A stretch of DNA of 64,000 nt from Ensifer sp. MPMI2T (lineage in GTDB: Bacteria > Pseudomonadota > Alphaproteobacteria > Rhizobiales > Rhizobiaceae). The notes beneath the pieces were generated by a model. It had not been told where the DNA came from and did not search any database. It saw only the letters and a list, made by a program, of their open reading frames with translations. The stretch is taken from the NCBI RefSeq assembly GCF_004827385.1, contig NZ_SRXN01000004.1:1-64000 (forward strand). Reading direction: 5' to 3'. This document shows positions 28,676 to 37,871 of the stretch, one piece after another (position 1 is the stretch's first letter; each line of letters starts with the position of its first letter). The position numbers were made by a program, and so were the translations under genes.

Positions 28676-28705
28676 TATCCGGCGTTTCACATGAAACGCC
28701 GGATA
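28676..28705. repeat. 30-bp perfect palindrome with parS-like core
   Basis: Perfect 14-bp arms (TATCCGGCGTTTCA / TGAAACGCCGGATA) around CA, in the 90-bp gap between the DUF45 and DUF2852 genes. The centre CGTTTCACATGAAACG resembles parS but has CACATG instead of CACGTG. There is no T tract, so it is either a processing hairpin or a protein-binding dyad. Confidence 0.55.
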
Positions 28706-28717
28706 GGTGCTTTCGCT

Positions 28718-29140
28718 TCAGGTCGTCTCACCGGTGGACGGCGAAGGACCGCCGTTCTTGCGCTCGCGCATGAAGCGGTCGAACTCCTCCTGGTCCTTGG
28801 CGCGGCGAAGTTCGCGCACATAGGCGTCGAATTCCTCGCGCATTTCGTCCAGTTTGCGGCGCTCTTCGTCGAGGCGGGCAAGCTCCGCTTCGCGCCAGTC
28901 GTCAAACGCGACGTTGCCGGTGCGATGATGCGCCCAGTGCTGACGGTGGTTGCGCCGGAAGCCGGCGCACATGCGATCCACACTGCCGTTGGCGTCCTTC
29001 TTGAACGCCCTCAGCTTTTCGCCGAAGAGGATATAAGCGAGCATTGCCAGGCCAAGCGGCCAGAACACAACGAAGCCGAGCACCATCAATGCAATGGTCG
29101 CGGGCGTCCAGTCCGGACGGATCAATGCAGATTGGTTCAT
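28718..29140 (-). CDS. DUF2852 membrane protein
   Basis: 140 aa from the ATG at 29140 (an ATG at 29158 is also in frame). One long hydrophobic stretch near residues 14-37, then a charged C-terminal half with heptad-like Glu/Arg/Leu spacing (about 80-125), probably coiled coil. It is recognised as the DUF2852 family, widespread in Rhizobiales and of unknown function. No operon partner is evident. Confidence 0.75.
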   Translation of the reverse strand: MNQSALIRPDWTPATIALMVLGFVVFWPLGLAMLAYILFGEKLRAFKKDANGSVDRMCAGFRRNHRQHWAHHRTGNVAFDDWREAELARLDEERRKLDEMREEFDAYVRELRRAKDQEEFDRFMRERKNGGPSPSTGETT

Positions 29141-29309
29141 CTTCACGATTCCTCGCAATCAGCGGGCCGCGACAATCGCGACCCGATGAAAACGATGTGG
29201 GAAAGGCCCGCCGCCTCTGCAAGACTTTCGGTGTCGGAATCGGACAAGATCTTGACTCTGCACAGGCAAAACGACCGCCTTCAATTGCCGAAAGTGGAAG
29301 CCTTTCCTA

Positions 29310-30584
29310 TCAGGCCGACTTTCCGCCCTTGATGAGCTGCCTGACCGGCGCGGCGCGACGCGAATGCTCGCGCTGGAAAGCGACGATGCGCGGCGCGATC
29401 TCGCGGCGGAAACGCGATCCGTTGAAGACGCCGTAATGGCCGACATCCGGCTGCATGTAATGCTGACGCATATGTTCCGGGATGCTAGTGCAGATTGTCT
29501 GCGCGGCCTTCGTCTGGCCCACACCGGAAATGTCGTCGTTTTCGCCCTCGACAGTCAGGAGCGCCACTTTGCGGATCGCCGACGGGTCAACGCGCCGCCC
29601 GCGGTGCATCATCTCGCCCTTCGGCAAGGCATGCTGCATGAACACGACCTGGACGGTCTGGAGGTAGAATTCCGCCGTCAGATCCATGACCGCCAGATAT
29701 TCGTCATAGAAATCGCGGTGCTTGTCGGCGGCGTCACCGTCGTTCTTGACGAGGTGCGCAAAGAATTCCTTGTGGGCGATCAGGTGCCGATCGAGATTCA
29801 TCGACATGAAGCCGGAGAGCTGCAGGAAGCCCGGATAGACCATGCGCATGAAACCCGGCTGCGGCCACGGCACGGGCATGATGACATTGTCGCGGAACCA
29901 TTCGATCGACCGCTCCTTCGCCAGCTGATTGACGGCCGTCGGATTGATGCGGGTATCGATCGGCCCGCCCATCAGCGTCATTGACGCCGGAGCAAACGGG
30001 TCTTCCGCCGCTTCCATCAGCGAGACGGCAGCCAAAACCGGCACCGCCGGCTGACAGACACCAATCACGTGGGTATCGGGTCCGAGGAAGTGCAGCATCT
30101 GGACGACATAGTCGATATAGTCGTCAAGATCGAACGTACCTTCGGCGAGAGGCACCATCCGCGCGTCGATCCAATCAGTGATGTAGACGTCGGCATGCGG
30201 CAGCAGCGCTTCGACAGTGCCGCGCAGCAGCGTGGCGTAGTGCCCGGACATCGGCGCGACCATCAGCACTCTGTGATCTGGCGCTCGTCCTTTCGGAAGG
30301 GAGCGCTCGAAGTGAATGAGATTGCAGAAGGGCGCGCGCCAGACGATCCTCTCGTGCACCGGCACCGGTTGCCCGTCCACGATGGTTTCAGGAAGGCCGA
30401 ATTCCGGTTTGCCGTAGCGCCGTGTGGCGCGCTCGAAAACCTCCAATCCCGCAGCCGTCGCGCGACCCAAATAAGTGTGCGAGACCGGATTCATGGGATT
30501 GTTGAAGGCGAGGCGCAGGGCATCCGCGGCGGTACGCCACGGCGCCATCATGGCATGGTTCAATTCGTAAAGCTGGTAGAACAT
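29310..30584 (-). CDS. phaZ: Intracellular polyhydroxybutyrate depolymerase
   Basis: 424-aa PhaZ of the intracellular type, mobilising PHB granules. The lipase-box equivalent reads GVCQPAV, that is, Cys instead of the usual Ser nucleophile, as in Cupriavidus PhaZ1. No signal peptide. The ATG at 30584 gives the expected MFYQLYE N-terminus; a more upstream in-frame start would add 50 non-conserved residues. The 235-bp upstream gap has a TGC-rich stretch (about 30690-30710) that might bind a PhaR-like regulator, but this is weak. Confidence 0.93.
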   Translation of the reverse strand: MFYQLYELNHAMMAPWRTAADALRLAFNNPMNPVSHTYLGRATAAGLEVFERATRRYGKPEFGLPETIVDGQPVPVHERIVWRAPFCNLIHFERSLPKGRAPDHRVLMVAPMSGHYATLLRGTVEALLPHADVYITDWIDARMVPLAEGTFDLDDYIDYVVQMLHFLGPDTHVIGVCQPAVPVLAAVSLMEAAEDPFAPASMTLMGGPIDTRINPTAVNQLAKERSIEWFRDNVIMPVPWPQPGFMRMVYPGFLQLSGFMSMNLDRHLIAHKEFFAHLVKNDGDAADKHRDFYDEYLAVMDLTAEFYLQTVQVVFMQHALPKGEMMHRGRRVDPSAIRKVALLTVEGENDDISGVGQTKAAQTICTSIPEHMRQHYMQPDVGHYGVFNGSRFRREIAPRIVAFQREHSRRAAPVRQLIKGGKSA

Positions 30585-30819
30585 GGGACGCGTACCCCTT
30601 GTTTCAATCAATGACAACGCCGCTCCCAGTCGGACGCAAGCTTGCGATTGTTTGTCTTTGGTGTCCGCAATCGCTGGCAGACTACCACGTTTCTTGTGCG
30701 CTGCAACAATGATGCCCTTTCCGCCCCGGTACAAGGTCTCTCAGTAAAATGTTACTGGATTCCCGACGCTGCACCTGTTCCCTTGCGCAAGGCTGTAGGA
30801 AGCCGGGCAAAACAAGTCC

Positions 30820-31653
30820 TTAGCCGGAAAGTCCATAAAAGCGCGCCGCCGTGCGCGAAAAAACATTCTCCCGCTCCAAGGGTGTAAGGTGTGCCGTCAG
30901 TTCCTGTGCCGCGGCAAACCATGCGCCATAGTCCGCGTCGAGCAACACTACCGGCCAGTCGCTGCCGAACATCACGCGATCCGTTCCAAAGACATCGAGG
31001 ATATGCGCGGCATAGGGCTTGAGCTTCTCGACCGACCAGCCACCGCCCGCCTCGGTCACAAGACCGGAGAGCTTGACGTGGACATTCGGGCGACGGGCGA
31101 GCGCGGCCATGTCCGACTGCCACGGCTCCAGTTTTCCCGCCGCGATAAAGGGCTTGGCGCAATGGTCGACGACGATCGCAAGATCCGGCACCGCATCGGC
31201 AAGGGCCGCGATGACCGGCAAATGCCGCGGCTGGATCAGGGCGTCGAATCGCAGATCCAATTGCGGTAACGCCTGCAGCGTGACGATCGCCTGCGGCTGC
31301 AGGATCCAGGCGGTTTCCAAAATGGATTGCAGCATCGGGCGGATGCCCTTGAGCTTCGGGCTGGCCTTCAGGCGCCTGATGTCTGAAACAGCGTCGGCCG
31401 CCAAAATGTTGACCCAGCCGACCACGGCGGCGACCGTATCCTCCCGCTCGGCGAGCGAGAGCAGGAACTCGGTTTCCTTCACATTCGGCGCGGCCTGAAC
31501 GAGAACGGTTCGAGAAATTCCTGCCGCTGCAAGGTTAGGCTTCAGGTCTTCCGGCCCAAAATCGCGGTAGATCGGCGCCAGATCCGGTCCCGGCCAGTTG
31601 TTATGGCCAAGGCCAAGCGTCCAATAATGCTGGTGAGCATCGATCAAGGTCAT
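30820..31653 (-). CDS. Sugar lactonase of the amidohydrolase family (COG3618)
   Basis: 277-aa TIM-barrel hydrolase with the N-terminal metal motif IDAHQHYW (H7, H9) and FGSDWP near the C-terminus. This family includes L-fucono-1,5-lactonase and L-rhamnono-lactonase. Its ATG overlaps the stop of the alcohol dehydrogenase gene by 4 nt (ATGA), so it is the last gene of the ABC transporter operon. In this setting it would open the lactone made by the aldose dehydrogenase encoded at 36673-37692 (inference). Confidence 0.82.
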   Translation of the reverse strand: MTLIDAHQHYWTLGLGHNNWPGPDLAPIYRDFGPEDLKPNLAAAGISRTVLVQAAPNVKETEFLLSLAEREDTVAAVVGWVNILAADAVSDIRRLKASPKLKGIRPMLQSILETAWILQPQAIVTLQALPQLDLRFDALIQPRHLPVIAALADAVPDLAIVVDHCAKPFIAAGKLEPWQSDMAALARRPNVHVKLSGLVTEAGGGWSVEKLKPYAAHILDVFGTDRVMFGSDWPVVLLDADYGAWFAAAQELTAHLTPLERENVFSRTAARFYGLSG

Positions 31654-32690
31654 GCGGCACCCACCGTGATCACGGCCTTGACGAGGCCGGCCTTTTCATG
31701 CGCCCAGCGCGGCAGATCGTTGACCGCCTCAGCGAGGGTCGTGCGATGGGTGATCAAGGCATCGACCGGGACCAGGCCGTCACGGATCGACGCGATGACG
31801 TGATCGAAATCAGCCCGTGTCGCATTGCGGCTGGCGACCAAAGTTATCTCGCGCTTGTGGAATTCCGGATCGGAAAAGCGGATGTCGTCCTTGACGACGC
31901 CGACAAAGACCAGCGTTCCGCCATGGGCGACGTGGGTGAAGGAGCGTTCCATCGACGTTCCATTGCCGGTGGCATCGAAAACGACATCGAAGCCATCGCC
32001 ATCCGTAGCCTGCGCGATGGCACGCTCCGTGTCGCCATCGGCGACGACGCCGCGCGAGAGGCCGAGCCTGTCGGCGGCAAAGGCCAGTCGTTCGACGCTC
32101 GTGTCGAGAAGAGTGACGTCGTGTCCGGCAATGCGCGAGAAGAGCGCCGTGCCGAGGCCGATCGGGCCGGCGCCGATGATCAACGAACGGGCACCCGGCG
32201 CTGCCTGCGACCGGCGGACGGCATGAGCGCCGATCGCCAAAAACTCGACCGCAGCGGCTGCCTCGGGCGACAGATCCTGAGCCGGGTAGAGATTTCCCTC
32301 CGGCATGACGATCTCCTCGCAGAAGGCACCATCGGTGTGCACGCCAAGGACGCCGATCGCCGTGCAGCAATTCGGCTTTCCGCTTCGGCAGGCGACACAG
32401 CTTCCGCAGGAGAGATAGGGATTGACCACCACCAGCGTCCCGGGTGCGAGAGACGTTTCAGGTCCGGCTTCGATGACCTTTGCCGAGATTTCGTGCCCCA
32501 TCACGCGGGGATATTGCAGGAAGGGATGCTTGCCTTCAAAGATATGATAGTCGGTGCCGCAGATCCCGACATGGCTGACGGCGAGCCGCACCCACCCGGC
32601 GGCCGGCGCCGCGGGTCGGCTGCGGTCGACGATCTCGAGGCGGCCCGGCTCAGGGCAGAGGATGGCCTTCATGCCATCAACCCCGGTCAT
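31650..32690 (-). CDS. Zinc-dependent sugar alcohol/acid dehydrogenase (MDR)
   Basis: 346-aa medium-chain dehydrogenase. Catalytic zinc motif GICGTDYH and GHEI; structural zinc cysteines in CGSCVACRSGKPNC; NAD-binding IGAGPIGLG. Closest in look to L-galactonate/L-idonate-type 5-dehydrogenases. The ATG at 32690 overlaps the permease stop (ATGA), favouring it over the in-frame ATG at 32672. It may oxidise a sugar acid or 2-keto-3-deoxy acid intermediate of the cluster; the substrate cannot be read from the sequence. Confidence 0.85.
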   Translation of the reverse strand: MTGVDGMKAILCPEPGRLEIVDRSRPAAPAAGWVRLAVSHVGICGTDYHIFEGKHPFLQYPRVMGHEISAKVIEAGPETSLAPGTLVVVNPYLSCGSCVACRSGKPNCCTAIGVLGVHTDGAFCEEIVMPEGNLYPAQDLSPEAAAAVEFLAIGAHAVRRSQAAPGARSLIIGAGPIGLGTALFSRIAGHDVTLLDTSVERLAFAADRLGLSRGVVADGDTERAIAQATDGDGFDVVFDATGNGTSMERSFTHVAHGGTLVFVGVVKDDIRFSDPEFHKREITLVASRNATRADFDHVIASIRDGLVPVDALITHRTTLAEAVNDLPRWAHEKAGLVKAVITVGAA

Positions 32691-33664
32691 CGCTCACCCC
32701 GCCGCCGAAGCTGGTCGAAGTAGACGATAACGATGATCAGCAGCCCGGTGATGATGCGCTGCCAGAAGGAATTGACGTTCAAGAGATTGGCGCCGTTGTT
32801 GATCGTGGCCAGAATGAAGGCGCCGAGCAGCGGGCCGTGGACCGAACCGACGGCGCCAAACAGGCTCGTGCCGCCGATCACCGACGAGGCGATCGCCTGC
32901 AGCTCCCAGCCCTCTGCCTGCGTGGCGTTGCCGATGCCGATGCGCGAGGCAAGCAGCAGGCCGACAAAGGCGGCGCAGGTCGATGACAGGATGTAGGCGA
33001 GATAGGTCGTCCGGTTGACGTTGACGCCGGAAAGGCGCGCCGCCTCGGCGTTCGAGCCGACGGCAAACAGATAGCGGCCGAAACGGCTCAAATGCAGGAA
33101 GATATAGGCCGGCACGGCGACGACGATCACCATCCAGAACAGGCTCGGCACACCGAGGAAATCGGCCCGCGAGAAGTTGGTGAACGCCTCGTTGGTGATC
33201 GATATCGTCGAGCCGTTGGTGATGAGCAGGCCGATGCCGCGCAGCGAGGTCAGCGTTGCCAGCGTGATGATGAAGGCCGGCAGGCCCATGCGGACGATGC
33301 CGAAGGCGTGGAAAGCGCCGATCAGCACGCCGATCGCCAAGGTCGCGATGAGGGCGAGCCAAAGCGGAACGCCGGCGGCAAGCAGCCATGCGACGATGAC
33401 GCTGGTGAAGCCGACCACCGCGCCAACCGAGAGATCGATACCGGCGGTGATGATCACGAAGGTCTGGCCGACGGCGAGGATCGCCGTCATCGCGCCCTGG
33501 CGTAACAGGTTGCTGATGTTGTTCGGCGTCCAGAAGCTGTTGGTCGCGAAGCCGAGAAGCAGCCAGAGGAAGAGCAGAAGTCCAAGCAGCGTCAGGCCAA
33601 ACAGGATGCTGATCCCTTTTCTCGGCGTCGGCCCCGCGCTGCTTTCAACCGTTTCTACACTCAT
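32687..33664 (-). CDS. Sugar ABC transporter permease (RbsC family)
   Basis: 325-aa inner-membrane permease of the CUT2 (ribose/xylose) family, about 8-10 transmembrane segments, with the typical TAGIDLSVGAVVGF motif. CUT2 importers use a homodimeric permease, consistent with only one permease gene. Good GGGAGGA ribosome site. Co-transcribed with the ATPase gene upstream (41-bp gap). Confidence 0.93.
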   Translation of the reverse strand: MSVETVESSAGPTPRKGISILFGLTLLGLLLFLWLLLGFATNSFWTPNNISNLLRQGAMTAILAVGQTFVIITAGIDLSVGAVVGFTSVIVAWLLAAGVPLWLALIATLAIGVLIGAFHAFGIVRMGLPAFIITLATLTSLRGIGLLITNGSTISITNEAFTNFSRADFLGVPSLFWMVIVVAVPAYIFLHLSRFGRYLFAVGSNAEAARLSGVNVNRTTYLAYILSSTCAAFVGLLLASRIGIGNATQAEGWELQAIASSVIGGTSLFGAVGSVHGPLLGAFILATINNGANLLNVNSFWQRIITGLLIIVIVYFDQLRRRGER

Positions 33665-33705
33665 GTCGTTCCTCCCTGCAGTCCCTTATGCCTTGTTTCT
33701 CGCGG

Positions 33706-35253
33706 TCACGCGCCGATCGCCTGCGCCAGCACCTCTTCATGGCTGGCCGTGTGGTAGCCGTGGCTACCCACGAGCCGCCCCTGCCGGAAGACATGCAGCC
33801 GGTCCGACAGTTCGTAGACCTCCGGCAAGTAGGACGAGATCAGGATGATGCCCGCCCCCTTCTCCAGGAGCCGCGCGAAAAGCCGATAGATTTCAGCCTT
33901 TGTGCCGACATCGACGCCGACGGTCGGTTCATCGAAGATGAAGAGCTTCGCCCCGTGACTGAGCCACTTTCCGATGACGATCTTCTGCTGGTTGCCGCCG
34001 GACATGGCGGATGCCAGCACCCGACGCGACGGCGTCTTGATCTTCAGATCCCTAATCTGGCGGTCGGCGTTCGCCGCCTCCTCGGCACGATTGATCGTCA
34101 GTCCGCGTGTGAGCTTGCGGAAAACCGGCAGGTTGATGTTGAGGCCGATCGGCAGGTTGAGGCAGAGCCCCTGATCGCGGCGGCTCTCCGGCGCCAGTGC
34201 GATCCCAAGTTCCATCGCCTTTCGCTCGCTGTCGATTTCGACCTTCCTGCCCTGCCAGAAGACCTCTCCGGCGCTCAGCCGATGGCGACCGTAAAGGCCG
34301 AGCGCAAATTCGCTGCGGCCGGCACCGATCAGGCCGTAAAGTCCGACGATTTCGCCGGCCCTGACCGTCAGCGACACGTCGGCAAAGCCCGGGCCAGTCA
34401 GCCCGCGCGTTTCAACGAGCGTCTCGCCCGCGGAAAAATGTTCCTTGTGATAAATCTGTTCGATCGTGCGATTGATCATCAGCGCGATCAGCTCGGCCTC
34501 GTTCGTCTCGCCGATGCCCCGCGTGCCGACATGGGTGCCGTCGCGCAGAACGGAGACCCGGTCGGCAAGCTCAAACACCTCCTCCAGGCGGTGGCTGATG
34601 TAGACGATCGTGACGCCTTCGCTCTGCAGCCGGCGAATGAGGCGGAACAGTTGCTCGGATTCCTGTCGCGTAAGATAGGCCGTCGGCTCGTCGAAGATCA
34701 GGAATTGAGTGCCGCGCATCGCCGCCCGCGCCGTGGCGACCAGTTGCTGCTGGCCGATCGTCAAGCTGCCGAGCACCGCGCCCGCGGGCAGGTTGAAACC
34801 GAGATCATCGAGCACCCCTTGGGCCGCATCGGTCATCGCGCGCTTACGCATCAGGCCGCGCCTGTTCATCTCGTCACCGAGGAACATGTTGGCCGCGACG
34901 GTAAGGTGCGGGCAGAGCACGACTTCCTGATGGACGGCGTTGATGCCGCGCGAAATCGCCTCGTTGGGGGTCGCGAGTTGGACCGGCTCACCGCACCAGA
35001 GAATTTCGCCCGAGGTTCGGGTTATGACCCCTGTCAGCAGTTTGATCAGCGTCGACTTGCCGGCGCCGTTTTCACCGACGATTGCATGCACTTCGCCCGA
35101 GAGGAATGTCATGGTCGCGGGCTTCAGCGCTTCGACGGCGCCGTAGTTCTTCCGCAAACTGTGCAATTCGAGGATCGGTTCACCCTTGGGAACGGGGTGG
35201 CCGGCGGGCGTTCTCAGCTCGTGTCGATGGCCGACCTCTTGAAGTCCAATCAT
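33706..35253 (-). CDS. Sugar ABC transporter ATP-binding protein (RbsA family)
   Basis: 515-aa protein with two fused ABC domains. The N-terminal copy has Walker A GENGAGKST, signature LTIGQQQL and Walker B LIFDEPTAYL. The C-terminal copy has a degenerate Walker A (GLIGAGRSE) with MSGGNQQK and IFDEPTVGVD, the usual CUT2 asymmetry. It energises import of the sugar captured by the binding protein encoded upstream. GAGGAGG ribosome site before the ATG. Confidence 0.95.
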   Translation of the reverse strand: MIGLQEVGHRHELRTPAGHPVPKGEPILELHSLRKNYGAVEALKPATMTFLSGEVHAIVGENGAGKSTLIKLLTGVITRTSGEILWCGEPVQLATPNEAISRGINAVHQEVVLCPHLTVAANMFLGDEMNRRGLMRKRAMTDAAQGVLDDLGFNLPAGAVLGSLTIGQQQLVATARAAMRGTQFLIFDEPTAYLTRQESEQLFRLIRRLQSEGVTIVYISHRLEEVFELADRVSVLRDGTHVGTRGIGETNEAELIALMINRTIEQIYHKEHFSAGETLVETRGLTGPGFADVSLTVRAGEIVGLYGLIGAGRSEFALGLYGRHRLSAGEVFWQGRKVEIDSERKAMELGIALAPESRRDQGLCLNLPIGLNINLPVFRKLTRGLTINRAEEAANADRQIRDLKIKTPSRRVLASAMSGGNQQKIVIGKWLSHGAKLFIFDEPTVGVDVGTKAEIYRLFARLLEKGAGIILISSYLPEVYELSDRLHVFRQGRLVGSHGYHTASHEEVLAQAIGA

Positions 35254-35412
35254 GAATGCCCTCCTCCTCGGCAGCGCCTTCCGTCAAAGTCGGCCTGCCG
35301 CTGCAACAGCTATCCGCACATAACCCCGAAAATCGCTCCCCGGGGTTATGCGCCAACCCGGATGGCGACGGCGCCCCCTCGTATCGGCCGTCGCCATGTC
35401 ATGCTCCCGGGT

Positions 35413-36402
35413 CTAGTTTACCTTCGGGTTCAAAAGCGCATCGATTTTCGGGTCGGCCATGTTGGCCTTGGTGACGAGGTTCGCGCCGGTATCGACATTC
35501 GCTTCGACCTTCTCGCCCTTCGAGACCGCAAGTGCCGTCTTCACGCCATCATAGCCCATGCGATAGGGATCCTGCACGACGAGCCCGGCCAGCACGCCTT
35601 CCTTGAGGAAGCCGACCGTTTTTTCGTCGCTGTCGAAGCCGATCACCTTGATCTTGTCGCCGAGCTTGTTTTCCGCGATCGCCTGGCCGACGCCCTGCGC
35701 CATGATCAGGTTGGAGGCGAAGACGCCGACGAGATTCGGGTTGGCGGTGATGAGATCGGTCATCATGTTGAGACCGGTCGTTGCCTGGCCATCGGCATAT
35801 TTGTCGGCAACAACCTTGAAGCCCGGATACTTGGTCTTGACCTGGTCGAGGAAACCCTCGCGGCGCTGGTCGAGTGAGCCGACACCGGGCAGGCTGGTGA
35901 TGATGGCGATTTCGCCTTCCTCCTTGCCGGTCGCCTCCTTGATTGCGGCGGCGAGCCCATCAGCGGCGATACGACCGCCCTGGACGTTGTCGGTCGTCAG
36001 GAACGAGGTGAAGGCCTTCGAGTCGGCGGCCGAGTCGATGCCGATGATCGGAACAGCTTTAGCTGCCTCGTCGATCGGCTTGCCGAGAGCCTTAAACTCG
36101 GTCGGCGAGATCACGACCGCAGCCGGCGAGCCGGCAACGGCATTTTCGAGAATGCTGATCTGGCCGTTGATGTCCGATTCGGACTGGGCGCCAAGTTCCG
36201 GCACATTCACGCCGAGATCCTTACCAGCGGCGCGCGCGCCCGCGAGAACGATCTGCCAGTAGAAGGAGGTGGTATCCTTCACGATGATCGGGACCGTGAC
36301 GTCCTGGGCGAATGACGCGACCGGCGCCATCGTTGCAAGGAAGGCGGCACCGGCCAGCGCGGTAAAGGCACGGCGGGATAGAATGTGCTTTGTAATTCTC
36401 AT
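35413..36402 (-). CDS. Periplasmic sugar-binding protein (RbsB family)
   Basis: 329-aa type I periplasmic binding protein. The signal peptide (1-33) contains SRRAFT, a possible Tat motif, then a hydrophobic core and a cleavage site near ASFA. Start at 36402 with GGAGAA upstream. First gene of the transporter-dehydrogenase-lactonase operon; a candidate operator lies 69 bp upstream. The ligand is unknown; gene context suggests an aldose such as L-fucose. Confidence 0.93.
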   Translation of the reverse strand: MRITKHILSRRAFTALAGAAFLATMAPVASFAQDVTVPIIVKDTTSFYWQIVLAGARAAGKDLGVNVPELGAQSESDINGQISILENAVAGSPAAVVISPTEFKALGKPIDEAAKAVPIIGIDSAADSKAFTSFLTTDNVQGGRIAADGLAAAIKEATGKEEGEIAIITSLPGVGSLDQRREGFLDQVKTKYPGFKVVADKYADGQATTGLNMMTDLITANPNLVGVFASNLIMAQGVGQAIAENKLGDKIKVIGFDSDEKTVGFLKEGVLAGLVVQDPYRMGYDGVKTALAVSKGEKVEANVDTGANLVTKANMADPKIDALLNPKVN

Positions 36403-36470
36403 CGGGTTTCTCCTCTCAAATACACCTGTTCCGTTATCGTATGCGATCCGCAAGGTGCACACGGATCGAT

Positions 36471-36493
36471 CTTTTATCTATAAAAAACAGATT
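36471..36493 (+). promoter_or_regulatory. Candidate GntR operator, copy A
   Basis: CTTTTATCTATAAAAAACAG plus ATT, 69 bp upstream of the binding-protein gene. It contains the perfect dyad TTTTAT-CT-ATAAAA. It matches the site at 39431-39453 at 18 of 23 positions; both precede minus-strand catabolic operons of this cluster. The rest of the gap 36403-36672 holds only short hairpins. Confidence 0.55.
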
Positions 36494-36672
36494 GGCACGC
36501 TAGCGCAGTGAATTTGAAATGGCAAGCCGTTCTGCCGGTTCCATTCATTGCGTTCCTCCCAGACGCAACAACATGTTTTCATAGGCATTTCGTTATCTGG
36601 ACGGGCCACCGGCGGACCGGTATCCCCTTTTTTGGCCGCGGCGCCGATATCATGCCGGCGCCGCGTCGCGTG

Positions 36673-37692
36673 TCAGGCCCTTACCGCCTCGAGCCCGAGT
36701 TCGGGCGCGACAAGCGTGTAAGGTTCGAAGGCCGCGAAGTCTCCCGCAGCGATCTTCTGTCGGGTGAGTTCCATATTGCGCTCGAGACTTGAAGGCTTCG
36801 CCGTACCGAGCAGGACCGAGGCAACTTGGCGGTTGGCAAGCGGAAACTGGAGCGCAGGGGCCGCAAGCGGCATGCCGCGTTCGCGTGCGATCTTTTCCAT
36901 CGCCGCAACCCGCGTCCGTACGTCTTCGCTGGCCGGCATGTAGTCGAAATGGGCACCCTCCACCGGGCCGGTAGCGAGGATGCCGGAATTGAACACGCCG
37001 CCAACGACGAGCGACGTCCCTTTCTTCTCGCAAAGAGGGAGCAACTCGGCGACAGCCGAGCGGTCGAGAAGCGTGTAGCGCCCGGCCAAGAGAATGCAGT
37101 CGATGTCGGCGCGCCGCATGACCTCGAGGCAGACCGGTACTTCATTGACGCCGAGGCCGTAGGCCGAGATAACACCAGCCGATTTCAGCTCCTCCAGAGC
37201 CTTCAGGCCGGAATCCATCAGTTGCCGCAAGAGCACGGCATTCTTCGCGGCGCCGTGAGTGTAGACGCCGATGTCATGGACATAGAGGATGTCGATGCGA
37301 TTGAGACCGAGGCGGGCGTAGCTGAACTCGACCGACCGCATGATCGCGTCATAGCTGTAGTCGAAGGTGACGTCGAAATTCAACGGTTTGACGTAAGAAT
37401 AGTCGGGAACCGCGCCTTCCGGCACCGGACGAAGCAGGCGGCCGACCTTTGTCGAGAGCACGAAGCTGTCGCGCGGCTTGTCCTGCAGGAAATCGCCGAC
37501 CCGCCGCTCGGCCAATCCCAGCCCGTAATAGGGCGCTACGTCGAAATAGCGTATGCCGGAGGCCCAAGCGGCATCCAGTGTCGCCATAGCGGCTTCGCGC
37601 GTGCATTCGCGATAGAGGCCGCCAAGCCCGGCCGCGCCGAAGCTGTATTCGGTCACGGAAAGATCCGTTCGGCCGATTTTTCTCGTCTGCAT
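36673..37692 (-). CDS. Aldo/keto reductase, D-threo-aldose 1-dehydrogenase type
   Basis: 339-aa AKR-fold oxidoreductase. Catalytic Asp and Tyr are visible in YFDVAPYYGLGLAER, and DILYVHDIG supplies the expected His. This subgroup includes bacterial L-fucose and D-arabinose 1-dehydrogenases (and pyridoxal dehydrogenase), which oxidise aldoses to lactones. Start at 37692 behind a strong GGAGGAGG. It follows the dehydratase gene after a 179-bp gap carrying a GC-rich hairpin repeat. Proposed first enzyme of the pathway (inference). Confidence 0.85.
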   Translation of the reverse strand: MQTRKIGRTDLSVTEYSFGAAGLGGLYRECTREAAMATLDAAWASGIRYFDVAPYYGLGLAERRVGDFLQDKPRDSFVLSTKVGRLLRPVPEGAVPDYSYVKPLNFDVTFDYSYDAIMRSVEFSYARLGLNRIDILYVHDIGVYTHGAAKNAVLLRQLMDSGLKALEELKSAGVISAYGLGVNEVPVCLEVMRRADIDCILLAGRYTLLDRSAVAELLPLCEKKGTSLVVGGVFNSGILATGPVEGAHFDYMPASEDVRTRVAAMEKIARERGMPLAAPALQFPLANRQVASVLLGTAKPSSLERNMELTRQKIAAGDFAAFEPYTLVAPELGLEAVRA

Positions 37693-37743
37693 TCCTTGTT
37701 TCCTCCTCCAAGGATGCGCGTTTCTAAATCCAAGAGCGGGTTT

Positions 37744-37855
37744 GCCCCTCACCCTGGCCCTCTCCCCGCAAGCGGGGAGAGGGGAACTTTGCGGCTGCGG
37801 CATCGTCCCTTCTCCCCGCGCGCGGGGAGAAGGTGCCGGCAGGCGGATGAGGGGC
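37744..37855. repeat. GC-rich hairpin repeat family 2, unit 1
   Basis: 112-bp unit bounded by GCCCCTCA and TGAGGGGC, containing two near-perfect hairpins built on CCCTCTCCCCGC/GCGGGGAGAGGG and CCTTCTCCCCGC/GCGGGGAGAAGG. It recurs inverted at 41527-41637 and as a shortened form at 52980-53045. This type of mosaic palindrome is common between rhizobial genes. Confidence 0.8.
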
Positions 37856-37871
37856 AATCTCGCCTGTCCCT

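Noticed and set aside
30690-30715. TGC-rich stretch upstream of phaZ as a PhaR site
   Set aside because: The inverted repeat is poor and only one copy exists; not strong enough to list as a feature.
36608-36640. Hairpin ACCGG/CCGGT with a nearby T run as a terminator
   Set aside because: Stem too short and the T run points away from the adjacent minus-strand genes.
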